Numbered from the stretch's first letter, positions 33,545-43,466 are shown. The stretch: DNA of 54,944 bases from Bacteroidota bacterium (GCA_039821555.1 JBCBNX010000022.1:1-54944), one strand, 5' to 3'. Notes: generated by a model not told the origin, from the letters alone. Translations and numbers: made by a program.

Positions 33545-35914
33545 ATGCCCTGCGCCGCGTTCGCTGAGCAGCTTCCCGTCCCGCTCCTTCGCTTTGCCCT
33601 CGACGGGAGCGTGAGCCACGCCAACGCCGAGGCGGTGGCGCTCGCCGGGGGACCGGCCCGTGCCCTCGACCCCGACGTGTGGCACGGTGCGATGCATCCC
33701 GACGACCGCGTAGGCTTCGAGCAGGCTTGGACCACCGCGACGACTGGTCAGACCGCGCGTGCGTTCGTTCGGCTCGCCCTCGGCGGCAGCGAGCGGCCCG
33801 TCGAGGTTCGCTTTGTCCCAGACGGCGACACCGGGTTCATCGACGCGGTGCTGGTGTCCGCAGCGGCCCCGTTGTGGACCGGCGAGGCGTTCCACCAGAC
33901 GTTCCTGGAGCAGAGCCCGATCGGTGTGCTCCACCTCGACGCGGCGGGCGTTGTCACGTTCGCCAACCACCACTTTCTCCAGATGACTGGCGAGGCCGAA
34001 GACGAGGTGTGGCTCGGCCTCAACGTCTTCGATGTAGACGGCGTCGACGCTCAACTCATCGATCTCCTCACGGCGATGCTGGAGGAGGCCGTCGGCTTCG
34101 AGGAGCACGAGATCGTACTCAGGCGGCACGACGGCGAACGGCGGACCCTCTTCGTCTACGGCTCGCCCGTCCACCATCCGGACGAGGGGCTCGTCGGCGG
34201 CGTGGTGATGGCCCTCGACGTGACGGAGCAGCGCGAGCGCGAAGAGACGCTGCGGGTGCGCGCGCGCTACGACCAGGCCGAGCCAGCGCTCCGCCAGGCG
34301 GCCCTCTCGTCGCCCGAGCAGGCCGACTTCCTCGACGAGGCCGCCCGCATCCTCGGGCTCGCGACGCTAGCTGACCGGGCGCAGGTGCTTCTCCCCGTTG
34401 AGGCGGGCGAGTTGGTCACGAGCGCCGACTGGACTGCCCAGGCCAGCAAACCACGTCCCATCCGGCTTGCTGCCGTGGACTGGCCCCTCCTGACCGAGGG
34501 GGCGCTCCTACGCGTCACCCGCGACCAGGACAGCGAGGCGGCCCAGGCGCTGCTCACCGGGCTCGACGCTGAGCAGGCGATTCTCGTCCCCTTCCTCGAC
34601 GACGAGGATCGGATCGGCGTGGTCCTCCTCGGGTGGGATGCCCTGGTTCCGCCGTGGCAGCGCGCCGAGCGCCTCGCGCTGAGCCAGCTTACCGGGCTGT
34701 TCGAGACCCTGTGGGCCTGGAGCCGAGCCGAGACGCGGTTTCGGCAAACCGTCGATGGCCTAGACGATGGCCTCTTCAGCTTCACCTACGCGCCAGTGCT
34801 GGATGCGGGCGGCGATGGCCAGCCGGGCGCGCCCATACGGCGCTACGAGTTCGTGACACACCAGATGGAGGCCCTCGTCGGATTGGCCGTCGAACAGCTC
34901 ACCATCCCGCTCGGCGATGGCGGCGTCAATTGGACCCACGACCTCGTCCACGCCGACGACCGTGCGGTTTTTTCTGCTCATGAGGCGCAGCTCCGCGTTG
35001 GCCGCGAGAGCACCCTCGACTACCGCGTGCGCCGCGCCGACGGCGCTGTCCGCTGGATGCGCGAGCGCGCCACCCCCGCCTACGACGCGGCCGACCGCCT
35101 CGTGATCGGCGGCATCCTCGCCGACGTCACCGAGCAAAAGCAGGCCAACGCCTCGATCCTGCAAGCCAAGGTCGCCGCCGAGCGCGCCAGCCAGGCCAAG
35201 ACCGCGTTCATGTCCACGATGAGCCACGAGGTCCGCACTCCGCTCGGCGCGATCAACGGCTTCTCCGAGCTGCTCCGCGAGGAGGTGCGCGAACTCGAAG
35301 GACACGGCAAGGTCGTGATCCCGCCTCCGGTCATCGAGTTTGTGGAGGTCATCCAGGAGAACGCCCGCCGCGCACTCCGGCTCGTCAACGACCTCTTCGA
35401 CCTCTCGAAGCTGGAGACGGGCGCGCTCCGGCTCCAGCACTCGCCCGTGTTCTTCCACGACATCACCGAGCGCGTGGCGCACCGCGCCCGGATGGATCTT
35501 GACTCAAAGGGCGTCACCTTCCGCTGGGATCGGGACCCCGCCCAACCCGTCGTGCTCGGCGACCCCTACCGCATCGAGCAGGTCGTGGAGCAGCTCCTTT
35601 CGAACGCGGTCAAGTTCACCGACGCAGGCTACGTCGCGCTCACCACACGGCTCGACACGGACGCGGTCGTCTGCGTCGTGGAGGACACCGGCTGCGGCAT
35701 CGCCGAAGAGTTTGTCAGCGGGCTCTTCGAGCCGTTCACGCAGGAGGACCACCGCCTCAACCGCAACTACGACGGCTCAGGCCTCGGCCTCGCGATCGTG
35801 AAGCGCCTCGTGGACGCGATGGACGGCTCGCTTGCCATCGAGAGCGAGAAGGACGCCGGGACGCGCGTGACGCTCAAGCTCCCCGTTGCCGTGGCAAGCG
35901 CCGACGTGCTCTGA
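33545..35914 (+). CDS. PAS/GAF sensor histidine kinase
   Basis: The protein has 789 residues; the ATG at 33545 is preferred over the in-frame ATG at 33464. No membrane span is seen, so the sensor is cytoplasmic. Domains: PAS (about 1-105), PAS (112-230, with FLEQSPIGVLHLD), a GAF-like region (about 255-395), a PAS with PAC (398-535, YRVRRADGAVRWM then GGILADVTEQK), HisKA with phosphoacceptor H561 in MSTMSHEVRTPLGAI, and the ATPase domain with N box (QLLSNAVKF), EDTGCGIA and GSGLGLAI. No response regulator follows, so its partner is elsewhere. The 169-bp gap upstream holds the repeat array after the MFS stop. Confidence 0.92.
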   Translation: MPCAAFAEQLPVPLLRFALDGSVSHANAEAVALAGGPARALDPDVWHGAMHPDDRVGFEQAWTTATTGQTARAFVRLALGGSERPVEVRFVPDGDTGFIDAVLVSAAAPLWTGEAFHQTFLEQSPIGVLHLDAAGVVTFANHHFLQMTGEAEDEVWLGLNVFDVDGVDAQLIDLLTAMLEEAVGFEEHEIVLRRHDGERRTLFVYGSPVHHPDEGLVGGVVMALDVTEQREREETLRVRARYDQAEPALRQAALSSPEQADFLDEAARILGLATLADRAQVLLPVEAGELVTSADWTAQASKPRPIRLAAVDWPLLTEGALLRVTRDQDSEAAQALLTGLDAEQAILVPFLDDEDRIGVVLLGWDALVPPWQRAERLALSQLTGLFETLWAWSRAETRFRQTVDGLDDGLFSFTYAPVLDAGGDGQPGAPIRRYEFVTHQMEALVGLAVEQLTIPLGDGGVNWTHDLVHADDRAVFSAHEAQLRVGRESTLDYRVRRADGAVRWMRERATPAYDAADRLVIGGILADVTEQKQANASILQAKVAAERASQAKTAFMSTMSHEVRTPLGAINGFSELLREEVRELEGHGKVVIPPPVIEFVEVIQENARRALRLVNDLFDLSKLETGALRLQHSPVFFHDITERVAHRARMDLDSKGVTFRWDRDPAQPVVLGDPYRIEQVVEQLLSNAVKFTDAGYVALTTRLDTDAVVCVVEDTGCGIAEEFVSGLFEPFTQEDHRLNRNYDGSGLGLAIVKRLVDAMDGSLAIESEKDAGTRVTLKLPVAVASADVL

Positions 35915-35998
35915 AGACCTGCCCTGAAGCAGGCGTGCCCAGCGTTTGCCTACACTGCTTCGCGCCTGCAGCGACCAGTGCGCAGGCTTTCCAACCCC

Positions 35999-36026
35999 CC
36001 GCCGGCCTCGCATTGAGGGCCGGCGG
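35999..36026. terminator. Convergent-gene hairpin without T tract
   Basis: A perfect 9-bp stem CCGCCGGCC (35999-36007) / GGCCGGCGG (36018-36026) with a 10-base loop, between the ends of the histidine kinase and the leftward BI-1 gene. It may slow transcription from both sides, but there is no run of T on either strand. Confidence 0.45.
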
Positions 36027-36106
36027 AGATCGCCCGTCTCAGGCGCCTTGCTGACATCGTGCGTCGCGAGCGCTCGCCGCCAGACTTGCTGTGGCTGCGC
36101 GCGTGC

Positions 36107-36808
36107 CTAGTCGCGACTGAGGAAGAGGCTCAGGACGTACCAGAACATCAGCGCAACCGAGGCGAAGAGCTGCAGCGAGGCCGCCACGTGCTTGTCCTCG
36201 GGGTAGTGGTGCAGGATATTCGAGGTGTCGTAGAGGATGGCAGCGCCGGCGAGCCCGATCATGGCCACGGCGAAGAAGGTGCCGAGTTCGAAGCTGAAGA
36301 GGACGCCCGCCACGATCAGCACGATGGCGACGATGAAGCCCCAGCGGAGCAGCCCACCTAGGAACGAGAAGTCTTTGCGCGTAAGCACCGCGATCGCCGT
36401 GAGGCCCGTGAAGCCCATGAGCGTGACCCACGCTGCCTTGTTGATCATGCCAGGGTCGCCGGAGTAGTAGGCCGCCATGAACAGCAGCGGCACGAAGATG
36501 ATCGCCTCGGCGAGGACAAAGCCGCCGAGCGCGGCATACTGCGCGAAGGAGCTGGACGCCGTTGCGGCCACGCGGCTCGCGATCCAGCTCACCACCACGA
36601 AGCCGCCGAGTACCACGAGCCAGCCCCCCGGCATGTTGAGGAGCGTTGTAGCGATGGGCTCAGCGAGGCCACTGGTGAAAATGTAGGCCTCGATGGCGAC
36701 GAAGAGCAGGATCGCGCCGAAGAGGTGGATGTAGGTCCGCAGGACAAAGGACGCGCGGGCATCGGCGTCGATTGCGGAGACGGGAAGCTGCGAGACTGCC
36801 GTGTTCAT
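36107..36808 (-). CDS. Bax inhibitor-1/YccA family membrane protein
   Basis: The protein has 233 residues with an ATG start. Seven hydrophobic helices (for example FGAILLFVAIEAYIFTSGL, GWLVVLGGFVVVSWI, IIFVPLLFMAAYY, FIVAIVLIVAGVLFSFEL). The family end is intact: ILYDTSNILHHYPEDKHVAA, with the conserved acidic residues of the pH-sensing/calcium-leak site, then LFASVALMFWYVLSLFL. Bacterial members such as YccA interact with FtsH or leak calcium; a precise role here is not shown. Monocistronic, with a divergent region to the right. Confidence 0.9.
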   Translation of the reverse strand: MNTAVSQLPVSAIDADARASFVLRTYIHLFGAILLFVAIEAYIFTSGLAEPIATTLLNMPGGWLVVLGGFVVVSWIASRVAATASSSFAQYAALGGFVLAEAIIFVPLLFMAAYYSGDPGMINKAAWVTLMGFTGLTAIAVLTRKDFSFLGGLLRWGFIVAIVLIVAGVLFSFELGTFFAVAMIGLAGAAILYDTSNILHHYPEDKHVAASLQLFASVALMFWYVLSLFLSRD

Positions 36809-37128
36809 TGGGGCTAGAGTTGGGTGAAGGAACGAGTGTCCGGAGGGACGCTCTCGTAAGCGTTAGCTCAGGCGGGGCGAATCTACGACGAGGCGTCTTG
36901 AAACACCAGCCCGACCGGATGAACAGGGCGCTATCGCCTTGGCCATGCTGTCGCGTTTTCGGACAGCATACCACGCCACTCCTGTTCCGCTGTTCACCCT
37001 CGCGACGCCGCCTGCAGTCATCGTGGCTGGACGTAGCGCTTCCTGTACCATCTGCTGCCTCTGGATTGCAGCGGCACGTTTTGTGTCTTTGTGCAAGCAC
37101 TCGTCCTCCATCTTAACCACCGTGTCCA
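36809..37128. promoter_or_regulatory. Divergent intergenic region with inverted repeat
   Basis: 320 bp between the BI-1 gene and the small membrane-protein gene. Besides the two presumed promoters it has an inverted repeat ATGCTGTC / GACAGCAT (36945-36952 and 36962-36969, 9 bases apart), a possible operator or leader hairpin. No ORF was accepted. Confidence 0.35.
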
Positions 37129-37620
37129 ATGGGCAGCAACAACCTCATGCTGATCGTCTTCGGCGTGATCATCTCCATGATCGCCTTCGTGGTCGGAATG
37201 CAGATGTACCGCGCCCACGACCGGCAAAGCAGCTTTGACCGCATGACGGCCGAGTCGATGCGGGTTGCCAGCGACGTGCTGCTCTGGAAGGAGAAGGCCG
37301 ACGCCATGGGAGGCGGGCGCGACACGCCCTACTTCTCGCGGCTCTCGCTCGACCAACTCGGCTACCCGAAATACGACGAGGTGCAGCAGCTCGGCGGCAC
37401 CCGCTACGGCTTCTTCGGCTTCGACTCGGTGGCGACTGAGATCCCGCTGATGGACTACTACTCGACGGACTTTCCGGATCTGCGCATCCAGGTGCGCTTC
37501 AACGGCTCCGGCGGCAACTGCATCCAGATCCGCCGGGCCATCAACGCGCTGGGAGACGGCAGTGGCACCTGGGACTGGGTCGACCTCGTCGACACCCCCG
37601 ACGTGTGTGAGGGCTGGTAG
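37129..37620 (+). CDS. Small membrane-anchored protein of unknown function
   Basis: The protein has 163 residues. The ATG at 37129 leads quickly into one membrane span (NLMLIVFGVIISMIAFVVGM), then a helix (YRAHDRQSSFDRMTAESMRVASDVL) and a beta-rich extracytoplasmic part. The shape, a short N-terminal hydrophobic helix running into an amphipathic helix and a small globular head, is like a pilin or a pseudopilin, but no prepilin-peptidase site (Gly before a Phe/Met followed by Glu at +5) is visible. Function unknown; it precedes a glycerate kinase gene by 56 bp on the same strand. Confidence 0.5.
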   Translation: MGSNNLMLIVFGVIISMIAFVVGMQMYRAHDRQSSFDRMTAESMRVASDVLLWKEKADAMGGGRDTPYFSRLSLDQLGYPKYDEVQQLGGTRYGFFGFDSVATEIPLMDYYSTDFPDLRIQVRFNGSGGNCIQIRRAINALGDGSGTWDWVDLVDTPDVCEGW

Positions 37621-37676
37621 CAGTGGGGCGCTGAGCGAGGTAGCTTGGGCTGTGTCCCGTTGCCCTCGCATGTCCG

Positions 37677-38987
37677 ATGGATCTCGTCGCCGATGCCCGC
37701 GCCCTATATGACGCCGCCGTGAGCGGGGTGCAAGCGCCCGCCGTTGTGGCCCGGTTCGACGCACAGGCCGTGCTCGGGCGGCCGCTCGACAGCTTCGGGA
37801 CCGTCACCGTCATCGGTGCCGGGAAGGCGTCCATGGCGATGGCCGGCGCCCTCGAAGTGCAGCACCCGACCGTGCCCTTCGCTGGCAGTGTGGTGGTGCC
37901 GCACGGCTACCCCGAGACGTTTCCAGCCGCGCTCCCCGTACCACAGCAGATCCGCGTCCGCACCGCAGGCCACCCCGTCCCTGACGAAGCAAGCGCCGCA
38001 GCCGCACGCGATGCCCTTGCGGATATGGCTGCAACGGGCCGCGACCAGGTCGTCCTCGTGTTGCTCTCGGGCGGCGGCTCCGCGCTCTGGACCTGTCCTC
38101 CCGAAGGCGTCGCACTCTGCGACTTGCAGGTGCTCAACCGAAGCCTCCTCGCCAGCGGCCTGCCCATCCACATCATGAACGCCGTGCGCAAGCACGTCTC
38201 GCGCATCAGCGGAGGACGTCTAGCCGCAGCCGCCCACCCGACCCCTATCGTTGCGCTCGTCCTGTCCGACGTCATCGGCAACGATCTCGCGAGCATCGCC
38301 AGCGGCCCTACCGTGGGCGATGGGACGACACGCGCCGAGGTGCGCGCCCACCTGCACCAGGCCCACCTCTGGAACCGACTCCCTGCGTCCGTCGCGGCGC
38401 ACCTCGACTCGGACCTGGGCGTGCCGCTGGCGCCGTTCGACGAGCGCCTCGACGAAGCGCACACCGTGCTCCTCGGCTCCAACCGCGACGCGCTCGACGC
38501 TGCGGCGACGGAAGCACGCGCCCGCGGCTACGCCGTCGTCGAGGTCACCGACAGCATGGCGGGCGAAGCTCGGGAGGTCGGCGCAGCGCATGCGCGGGCG
38601 GCACTCGGTCACACAGGCCCGACCGCGCTGCTCTGGAGCGGCGAGCCGACCGTCACGCTCACTGGGAGTGGTCGGGGCGGTCGGAACCAAGAAACCGCCC
38701 TAGCTGCCGCCTTGGCGCTCGACAAGGGCCGAGGTGACCTCGTTGTGCTATGCGGGGGCACGGACGGCATCGACGGGCCGACGGACGCCGCTGGAGCCTG
38801 GGCCACGCCGCACACAGTCTCGGCTGCCCAGCGCCACGGCCTCGACGCCCGAGCGCACCTCGCAGACAACGACGCGTATTCCTTTTTTGACCGGCTCGCT
38901 GGGCTCGACGACACCGCTGGCGGACTACTTCGCCCTAGCCCTACGCACACGAACGTGATGGACCTGCACGTGGCGCTCGTCGCGTAG
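37677..38987 (+). CDS. Glycerate 2-kinase (GckA/TtuD, DUF4147 family)
   Basis: The protein has 436 residues, the family length; the ATG at 37677 gives the typical opening (MDLVADARALYDAAVSGVQA). Seen: GAGKASMAMAGALE (phosphate-binding), VLLSGGGSALW, NAVRKHVSRISGGRLAAAA, SDVIGNDLASIASGPT and the MOFRL-like C-terminus (TGSGRGGRNQETALAAALAL; GGTDGIDGPTDAAGAW). The enzyme phosphorylates D-glycerate to 2-phosphoglycerate, feeding the lower glycolysis from serine, glyoxylate or sugar-acid breakdown. No partner gene of a glyoxylate route is beside it. Confidence 0.93.
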   Translation: MDLVADARALYDAAVSGVQAPAVVARFDAQAVLGRPLDSFGTVTVIGAGKASMAMAGALEVQHPTVPFAGSVVVPHGYPETFPAALPVPQQIRVRTAGHPVPDEASAAAARDALADMAATGRDQVVLVLLSGGGSALWTCPPEGVALCDLQVLNRSLLASGLPIHIMNAVRKHVSRISGGRLAAAAHPTPIVALVLSDVIGNDLASIASGPTVGDGTTRAEVRAHLHQAHLWNRLPASVAAHLDSDLGVPLAPFDERLDEAHTVLLGSNRDALDAAATEARARGYAVVEVTDSMAGEAREVGAAHARAALGHTGPTALLWSGEPTVTLTGSGRGGRNQETALAAALALDKGRGDLVVLCGGTDGIDGPTDAAGAWATPHTVSAAQRHGLDARAHLADNDAYSFFDRLAGLDDTAGGLLRPSPTHTNVMDLHVALVA

Positions 38988-39135
38988 CGAGGCCACGGCG
39001 TTTCGCGCGTCAAGTCCAGGCGAAACTGCGAGGCTCCGCCTTCGTCTCGGTCCAGTCTCGGCGCGCTCTTTGCGTATCCTGCCACGCTGCACGTCCGCAG
39101 CCCGCGACTGTCCTCCGCCACCCAGTCTTCTTGGT

Positions 39136-40929
39136 ATGCGCCCCCTCTTCCGCTTTGCCGCGGGTTGCCTCGTTGCCCTCCTCGCGCTCGCGCCCGGGGC
39201 CTCGGCCCAGACCGAAGGCCTGCTCCAGATCAACGACGACGTGCACGAGTTTCTGCTTCGGCAGCACACACGCGGGCTGCTGCCGGGAGCGTTCGTGACC
39301 AACCAGCCGCTCTCGGCCTACCAGGCCCAGGAGTACCTCACGCGCCTCGCCGACTCAGAAGAAGCGCGGGCCGCCATGACAACCACGGACCGGCGCCTGC
39401 TGGCCGAGTATCGCGGCGAGACCCCGGGCGCGAGCGTCGGCTTCGTACGTGACTATGCGCCAGCGCTCTACCGCGACGGCCGCTCGTTTATCTCCGCGAC
39501 GGGCGAAGACTACGCGTTCCAGGCCGAGCCACTCGCCTACCTCTCCCTCGGCAGCGCCCGGCAGACCGGCGCCGCGAGCGCGTTCGGCGACCAGGTCACG
39601 ACGCTCCGCAACACACGCGGCTTCCGCGTCGCGGGGCACGTGGACCTGTCGGAGACCACCAAGATCTTCGTCGAGTCCCGGGTGATGGACAACCAGTACA
39701 CGCTCCCGCTGGGGGCTGTCGCGGACGAGAGCCCCGACTACCGCCCCTTCGGCGAGCGGATCGGCGAGCGCGACTTCGACAACGGCGACACGTACGACTA
39801 TTGGCTTGTCTCCGGCGTCGTAGGCTTCGACTCGAAGCACTTCGAGGCGCGCTTCGGGCGCGACCAGAACCGCTGGGGCCCCGGCTACGGGAGCCTGCTC
39901 CTCTCCAACTATGCCCCGACCTACGACTTCCTCCAGTTCCGCACCCGCTTCTGGCGCATCGAGTACGTGAACCTCTTCGCTGCATTCGTGGACGTGACGC
40001 GGGAGCGCGACGCCTTCAGCAAGCAGCGGCGCGCCAAGTATGGCTCGCTCCACCGGCTCGCCATCGACCTGCCCTATGGGTTGCAGTTTGCCGTGAGCGA
40101 AGCCGCCACGCTGGCCCCGACGGACGAGGACCGAGGCCCCGAGTTCTACCTCGCCTACCTCAACCCCGTCATCTTCTACCGCGCCCTCGACTTCGAGATG
40201 GGCAGCCCGGCCAACATGCTGCTCGCGTTCGACGGCTCCTGGACGCTGCCGTCGGCCTGGCTCGGCAACCGCGGCGCGACGCTCTACTACCAGTTCATGT
40301 TCGACGAATTCCGCGCCTCGGAGTTTTTCTCGAGCCGAGGCTGGCGCAACAACAAGTGGGGCGTGACGGTTGGAGCGCGCCTCGTCGATCTGCCCCTCCC
40401 CAACCTCGATCTGACGGTCGAGTATGCACGCATCCGCCCGTTCACCTACACAAGTGCGAACCCGGCGCGGGCCTACGTGCACCGCACGGGGCTGATCGGT
40501 CATCCCATCGGGCCCAATGCGCAGGACGTGTCCTTCCTCGCTACCTACCGCCCCGCTACCCGCCTGACACTAGGCTTAGGCGGAGCGGTCACAAGCACGG
40601 GGCGCAACGAGGGCGGCGTTCCCACCGCCGACGGTTTCTTCAACTTCGGCAGCGACCCGCTCGTCTCCTACAACGAATGCTTCCGGCGCGAAGACCTTTG
40701 CTTTGGCAATGGCAACGAGTTTGGCAACGAGGTGGGCCAAGGCATCGGCCAAACGCGGGTGCTGATGGAAGGGCGTGTGGGCTACGAGCTGCTGCCGAAG
40801 CTGACGTTCGAGGTGGCTGGGCGCCTCTCGAACCAGACCGACGACGGCGACGCGAGCCGAGACTTTGGGTTCGCAGACCTCTTTGCGACGCTCCGCTGGG
40901 GCCTCCCCTTCCAGAGCTTCCGCTTCTAG
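39136..40929 (+). CDS. Wzi-like capsule assembly outer-membrane protein
   Basis: The protein has 597 residues. The ATG at 39136 opens onto a signal peptide (MRPLFRFAAGCLVALLALAP, cleavage after ASA). The body is a large beta-barrel with Wzi-family features: HEFLLRQHTRGLLPG near the start, the sequence RFGRDQNRWGPGYGSLLLSN in the middle (a conserved Wzi signature of a Gly-Pro-Gly loop), FRTRFWRIEYVNLFAAF, and a final aromatic strand (LPFQSFRF). Wzi proteins bind and retain capsular or exopolysaccharide at the surface. It converges on the glycosyltransferase gene with 30 bp between, and lies at the left edge of the polysaccharide locus, where this role fits. Confidence 0.88.
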   Translation: MRPLFRFAAGCLVALLALAPGASAQTEGLLQINDDVHEFLLRQHTRGLLPGAFVTNQPLSAYQAQEYLTRLADSEEARAAMTTTDRRLLAEYRGETPGASVGFVRDYAPALYRDGRSFISATGEDYAFQAEPLAYLSLGSARQTGAASAFGDQVTTLRNTRGFRVAGHVDLSETTKIFVESRVMDNQYTLPLGAVADESPDYRPFGERIGERDFDNGDTYDYWLVSGVVGFDSKHFEARFGRDQNRWGPGYGSLLLSNYAPTYDFLQFRTRFWRIEYVNLFAAFVDVTRERDAFSKQRRAKYGSLHRLAIDLPYGLQFAVSEAATLAPTDEDRGPEFYLAYLNPVIFYRALDFEMGSPANMLLAFDGSWTLPSAWLGNRGATLYYQFMFDEFRASEFFSSRGWRNNKWGVTVGARLVDLPLPNLDLTVEYARIRPFTYTSANPARAYVHRTGLIGHPIGPNAQDVSFLATYRPATRLTLGLGGAVTSTGRNEGGVPTADGFFNFGSDPLVSYNECFRREDLCFGNGNEFGNEVGQGIGQTRVLMEGRVGYELLPKLTFEVAGRLSNQTDDGDASRDFGFADLFATLRWGLPFQSFRF

Positions 40930-40959
40930 CGGCCTGGCTGTCCACGCACTGTCTTCCAG

Positions 40960-42195
40960 CTACGCGCGGCGCGGCGCTTCCTCGGCGATCACAAGAACCG
41001 GCTCGGCGGACCGATGGCCGTCGCCGCTGTGGCTCGGCAGACGCGCCGCTGGCACTTCCACCGGAGCCTCCACGCGCTGCGGGTGCCCGAGGAGTTCGAG
41101 ATACTGCCCGACGATGCGACCCCAGGTGTAGCGCGCCTCGATGCGCGCCACAGCCTGCTCGGAGAGCGCCCGCTGTAGGGCCGTGCTCTCTTCGATGCGT
41201 TGGAGCAGCGCGGGTAGCTCGGCAGCCTCCCGGAAGTAGAGCACGGCGTCGCCGCCTACCTCGCGGTTGAACGGGTTGTCGTGCGCGACGACGACGTTGC
41301 CACACCCCAAGGCTTCGAGCAGCGACGGGTTGGTACCGCCGACCGAGTGGCCGTGGAGGTAGGAGACACTGTGGTAGCGCAAGGCCTGGAGGCGGTCACG
41401 CTCGTAGACGGTCCCGATGAGGCGGACGCGGGGGTCGCGCGCGGCGGCGGCCCGGATCCGCTGGACGTACTCGGTCGGCTGGGTGTGGTCGCCGAGCACG
41501 ATGAGGGGCAGCGGACTCTCGGAGGCGCTGTAGCCCTCGATGATCTCAGTGACGTGGTTCTCCGGCTCGAAGCGGCACACCACGCTGTGGTAGCCCTTCG
41601 GCGTCAGGCCCCACTCGGCGAGGAGAGCCGGATCGGGGCGGTGGTGCAGCGCTGGCGCCCCGTAGGCAATCACGTCGCAGGGCGGCATGCTGCGGTGGCG
41701 GTCGGCCAGGTTGGTTTTCACCGCCGCGGCGTCCGCGATCAGCCGCGAGGGCGTCCGCATGGCGAAGCCTTCCATTGCGCGAAGGTAGGCCTTACCGATC
41801 CAGTTGTACTTCTCGCGTGCCCACTCGATGCCGTCCATGTTGATCCACACCTCGCGCTTGTAGAGGCGCGGCAGCCAGCAGAAGGCGCTCGCGCCATAGC
41901 CGAGCATGTAGACCACGTCGAAGCGCTTGCGGGCTCGCCAGAGGCACCGGACGTCGTAGAGCACCGTGGTGAGACTTCCCAGGCGGGGGGTCTCCACGAA
42001 TTCGAGGCGGACGCCTTTGTAGTTCTCAGGCGCGCGCGGGCCGTCGCTCTCGCAGAACACCGTCACGTCGATGCCTTGAGCGACCAAGCGCGTCGACAAC
42101 TCGTCTGCAAAGGTTTCGAAACCACCGTAATGAGCTGGGATTCCGCGTGTACCTAAAATCGCAAGCGAGCGGACGGGAGTAGCACGTGGGGTCAC
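40960..42195 (-). CDS. Glycosyltransferase, DUF1972/GT4 type (rhamnosyltransferase-like)
   Basis: The protein has 411 residues from the GTG at 42195 (TPRATPVRSLAILGTRGIPA); an in-frame ATG at 42309 would add 38 residues of doubtful leader. DUF1972 opening motif: LAILGTRGIPAHYGGFETFA (residues about 10-29), then EWAREKYNWIGKAYLRAME typical of WsaF/RfbN-like enzymes. The GT-B C-terminal half has the donor-binding signature GTNPSLLEALGCGNVVVAHD with the conserved Glu. It transfers a sugar, often rhamnose or galactose, to a lipid-linked acceptor. It is transcribed away from the propeller-like protein gene, outside the main operon but inside the locus. Confidence 0.88.
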   Translation of the reverse strand: MTPRATPVRSLAILGTRGIPAHYGGFETFADELSTRLVAQGIDVTVFCESDGPRAPENYKGVRLEFVETPRLGSLTTVLYDVRCLWRARKRFDVVYMLGYGASAFCWLPRLYKREVWINMDGIEWAREKYNWIGKAYLRAMEGFAMRTPSRLIADAAAVKTNLADRHRSMPPCDVIAYGAPALHHRPDPALLAEWGLTPKGYHSVVCRFEPENHVTEIIEGYSASESPLPLIVLGDHTQPTEYVQRIRAAAARDPRVRLIGTVYERDRLQALRYHSVSYLHGHSVGGTNPSLLEALGCGNVVVAHDNPFNREVGGDAVLYFREAAELPALLQRIEESTALQRALSEQAVARIEARYTWGRIVGQYLELLGHPQRVEAPVEVPAARLPSHSGDGHRSAEPVLVIAEEAPRRA

Positions 42196-42438
42196 AGCGG
42201 TGGAGCGGCGGGTGGGGTGGGTACGCACCGACGGAGGGCGAGAGAGGGAGGGGAGCACCGGAGAGGAGCGCCCGGGGTACGTTTCTGGCGCACGCTGGTA
42301 GGAAGCCAAGAATACATACCACGCAAGTAGGTAACAAGTGCGCGCTCACCCCTCCGCAGAAAATGAGCCAAACCGCTCGGCTCCCACCCAGAGGCGCCCG
42401 TACCTTTCCTGGTTTCTGCCCCCCTGCCCTTCTTGCCC

Positions 42439-43437
42439 ATGTCCCACGCTCTTCTGCGGGACGCCCTCCTCGTCACCGGCTCGCTCAACGCCAAGGAAGA
42501 CGACCGCACTCTAGATCGGTCCCAGATTCACCCAGTTCAGTTGGTGACGTCGGCGGGTGCACAGCCCCTCTCCTACTTTGACGCGATCGGCGACCTCGGC
42601 GTCTCCGCCCTCGCGCTGCGACCCGGCTCGTTGCGGCTCTTCTACACCGAGGGGACAGACCTCTTCGAACTCGATCTGGCGACCGGAACCCGCACCCCGC
42701 ACCCCATCCCGCGCCTGCGCGACGTGCACGAGATCGAGTTCATCGGCGACACGCTCTGGTTGTCGAACACGGGCTACGACGAGGCCGTCGGCTACCACCC
42801 CGATACCGGTAGCACGCAGCGGGAGCAACTCCGCCGCACCGAGCCCCACGCAGACCCCGTCATCGAAGAACTGGCGGCCGGCCAGTCCGACGTGTCGACG
42901 ATCGACCGCTTCCACTGCAACCAGGTCTTCGAGGGCTACGACAGCCACCGATACGCCCTCGTGCATCATGTGTCGGGCCTCCAGCTCGTCCGGCGCATCG
43001 CCCAGAAGCTCATCAAGTCGCAGGGCAACGGCGGCGTGATTAACCTCGACACCGGCGAGCCCCATAGCCTCCGCTTGAAGGCGCCGCACAGCGTTCGCCG
43101 CGTTGCGGGCGCCTATTGGGTCTTCAGCAGCGGGCACGCCAAGATCCACATCTACGACAACACCTGGACCCTGCAGCACCAGCTCGACGGGCGCGGGTGG
43201 GGGCGCGGGGCGTCGCTGTCGCTGGACACCACGCTGTTCTACGCAGGCGTCTCGGCGCCGCGCAAGCGCTACAAAGACCTCCTGGGGTGGGGCCAGGCCA
43301 GCGCCAACCTCGTGGAGGTGTTCGACGTGTCCACGCGCCGCTCGATCGGCGAGGTGCACCTCGACCACATCGAGCAGGTGAACAACGTCTACACGCTGAC
43401 CCCGCAGCAAGCCGAGGCCGTGCGCCAGTTGACCTAG
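42439..43437 (+). CDS. Propeller-like protein, DUF4915/TIGR03032-like
   Basis: The protein has 332 residues. The ATG at 42439 is taken over the TTG at 42433. No signal peptide. Regular beta strands with WD/NHL-like spacing (LALRPGSLRLFYTEGTD, IEFIGDTLWLSNTGYDEAV) and a middle containing IDRFHCNQVFEGYDSHRYAL then an RGASLSLDTTLFYAGVS-type closing blade, giving a cytoplasmic beta-propeller. It resembles the TIGR03032/DUF4915 proteins often found beside sulfotransferases in polysaccharide loci; I hold that at moderate certainty. It converges on the sulfotransferase gene at 43467, and faces away from the DUF1972 transferase. Biochemical role unknown. Confidence 0.6.
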   Translation: MSHALLRDALLVTGSLNAKEDDRTLDRSQIHPVQLVTSAGAQPLSYFDAIGDLGVSALALRPGSLRLFYTEGTDLFELDLATGTRTPHPIPRLRDVHEIEFIGDTLWLSNTGYDEAVGYHPDTGSTQREQLRRTEPHADPVIEELAAGQSDVSTIDRFHCNQVFEGYDSHRYALVHHVSGLQLVRRIAQKLIKSQGNGGVINLDTGEPHSLRLKAPHSVRRVAGAYWVFSSGHAKIHIYDNTWTLQHQLDGRGWGRGASLSLDTTLFYAGVSAPRKRYKDLLGWGQASANLVEVFDVSTRRSIGEVHLDHIEQVNNVYTLTPQQAEAVRQLT

Positions 43438-43466
43438 CCGGTGCCGCACGGCACTTGCCGTCTTCG

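Noticed and set aside
35915..36106. Short GC-rich hairpins between the histidine kinase and BI-1 genes as a small RNA
   Set aside because: Only the 9-bp stem at 35999-36026 is solid, and no promoter-like or T-rich end supports an RNA gene.
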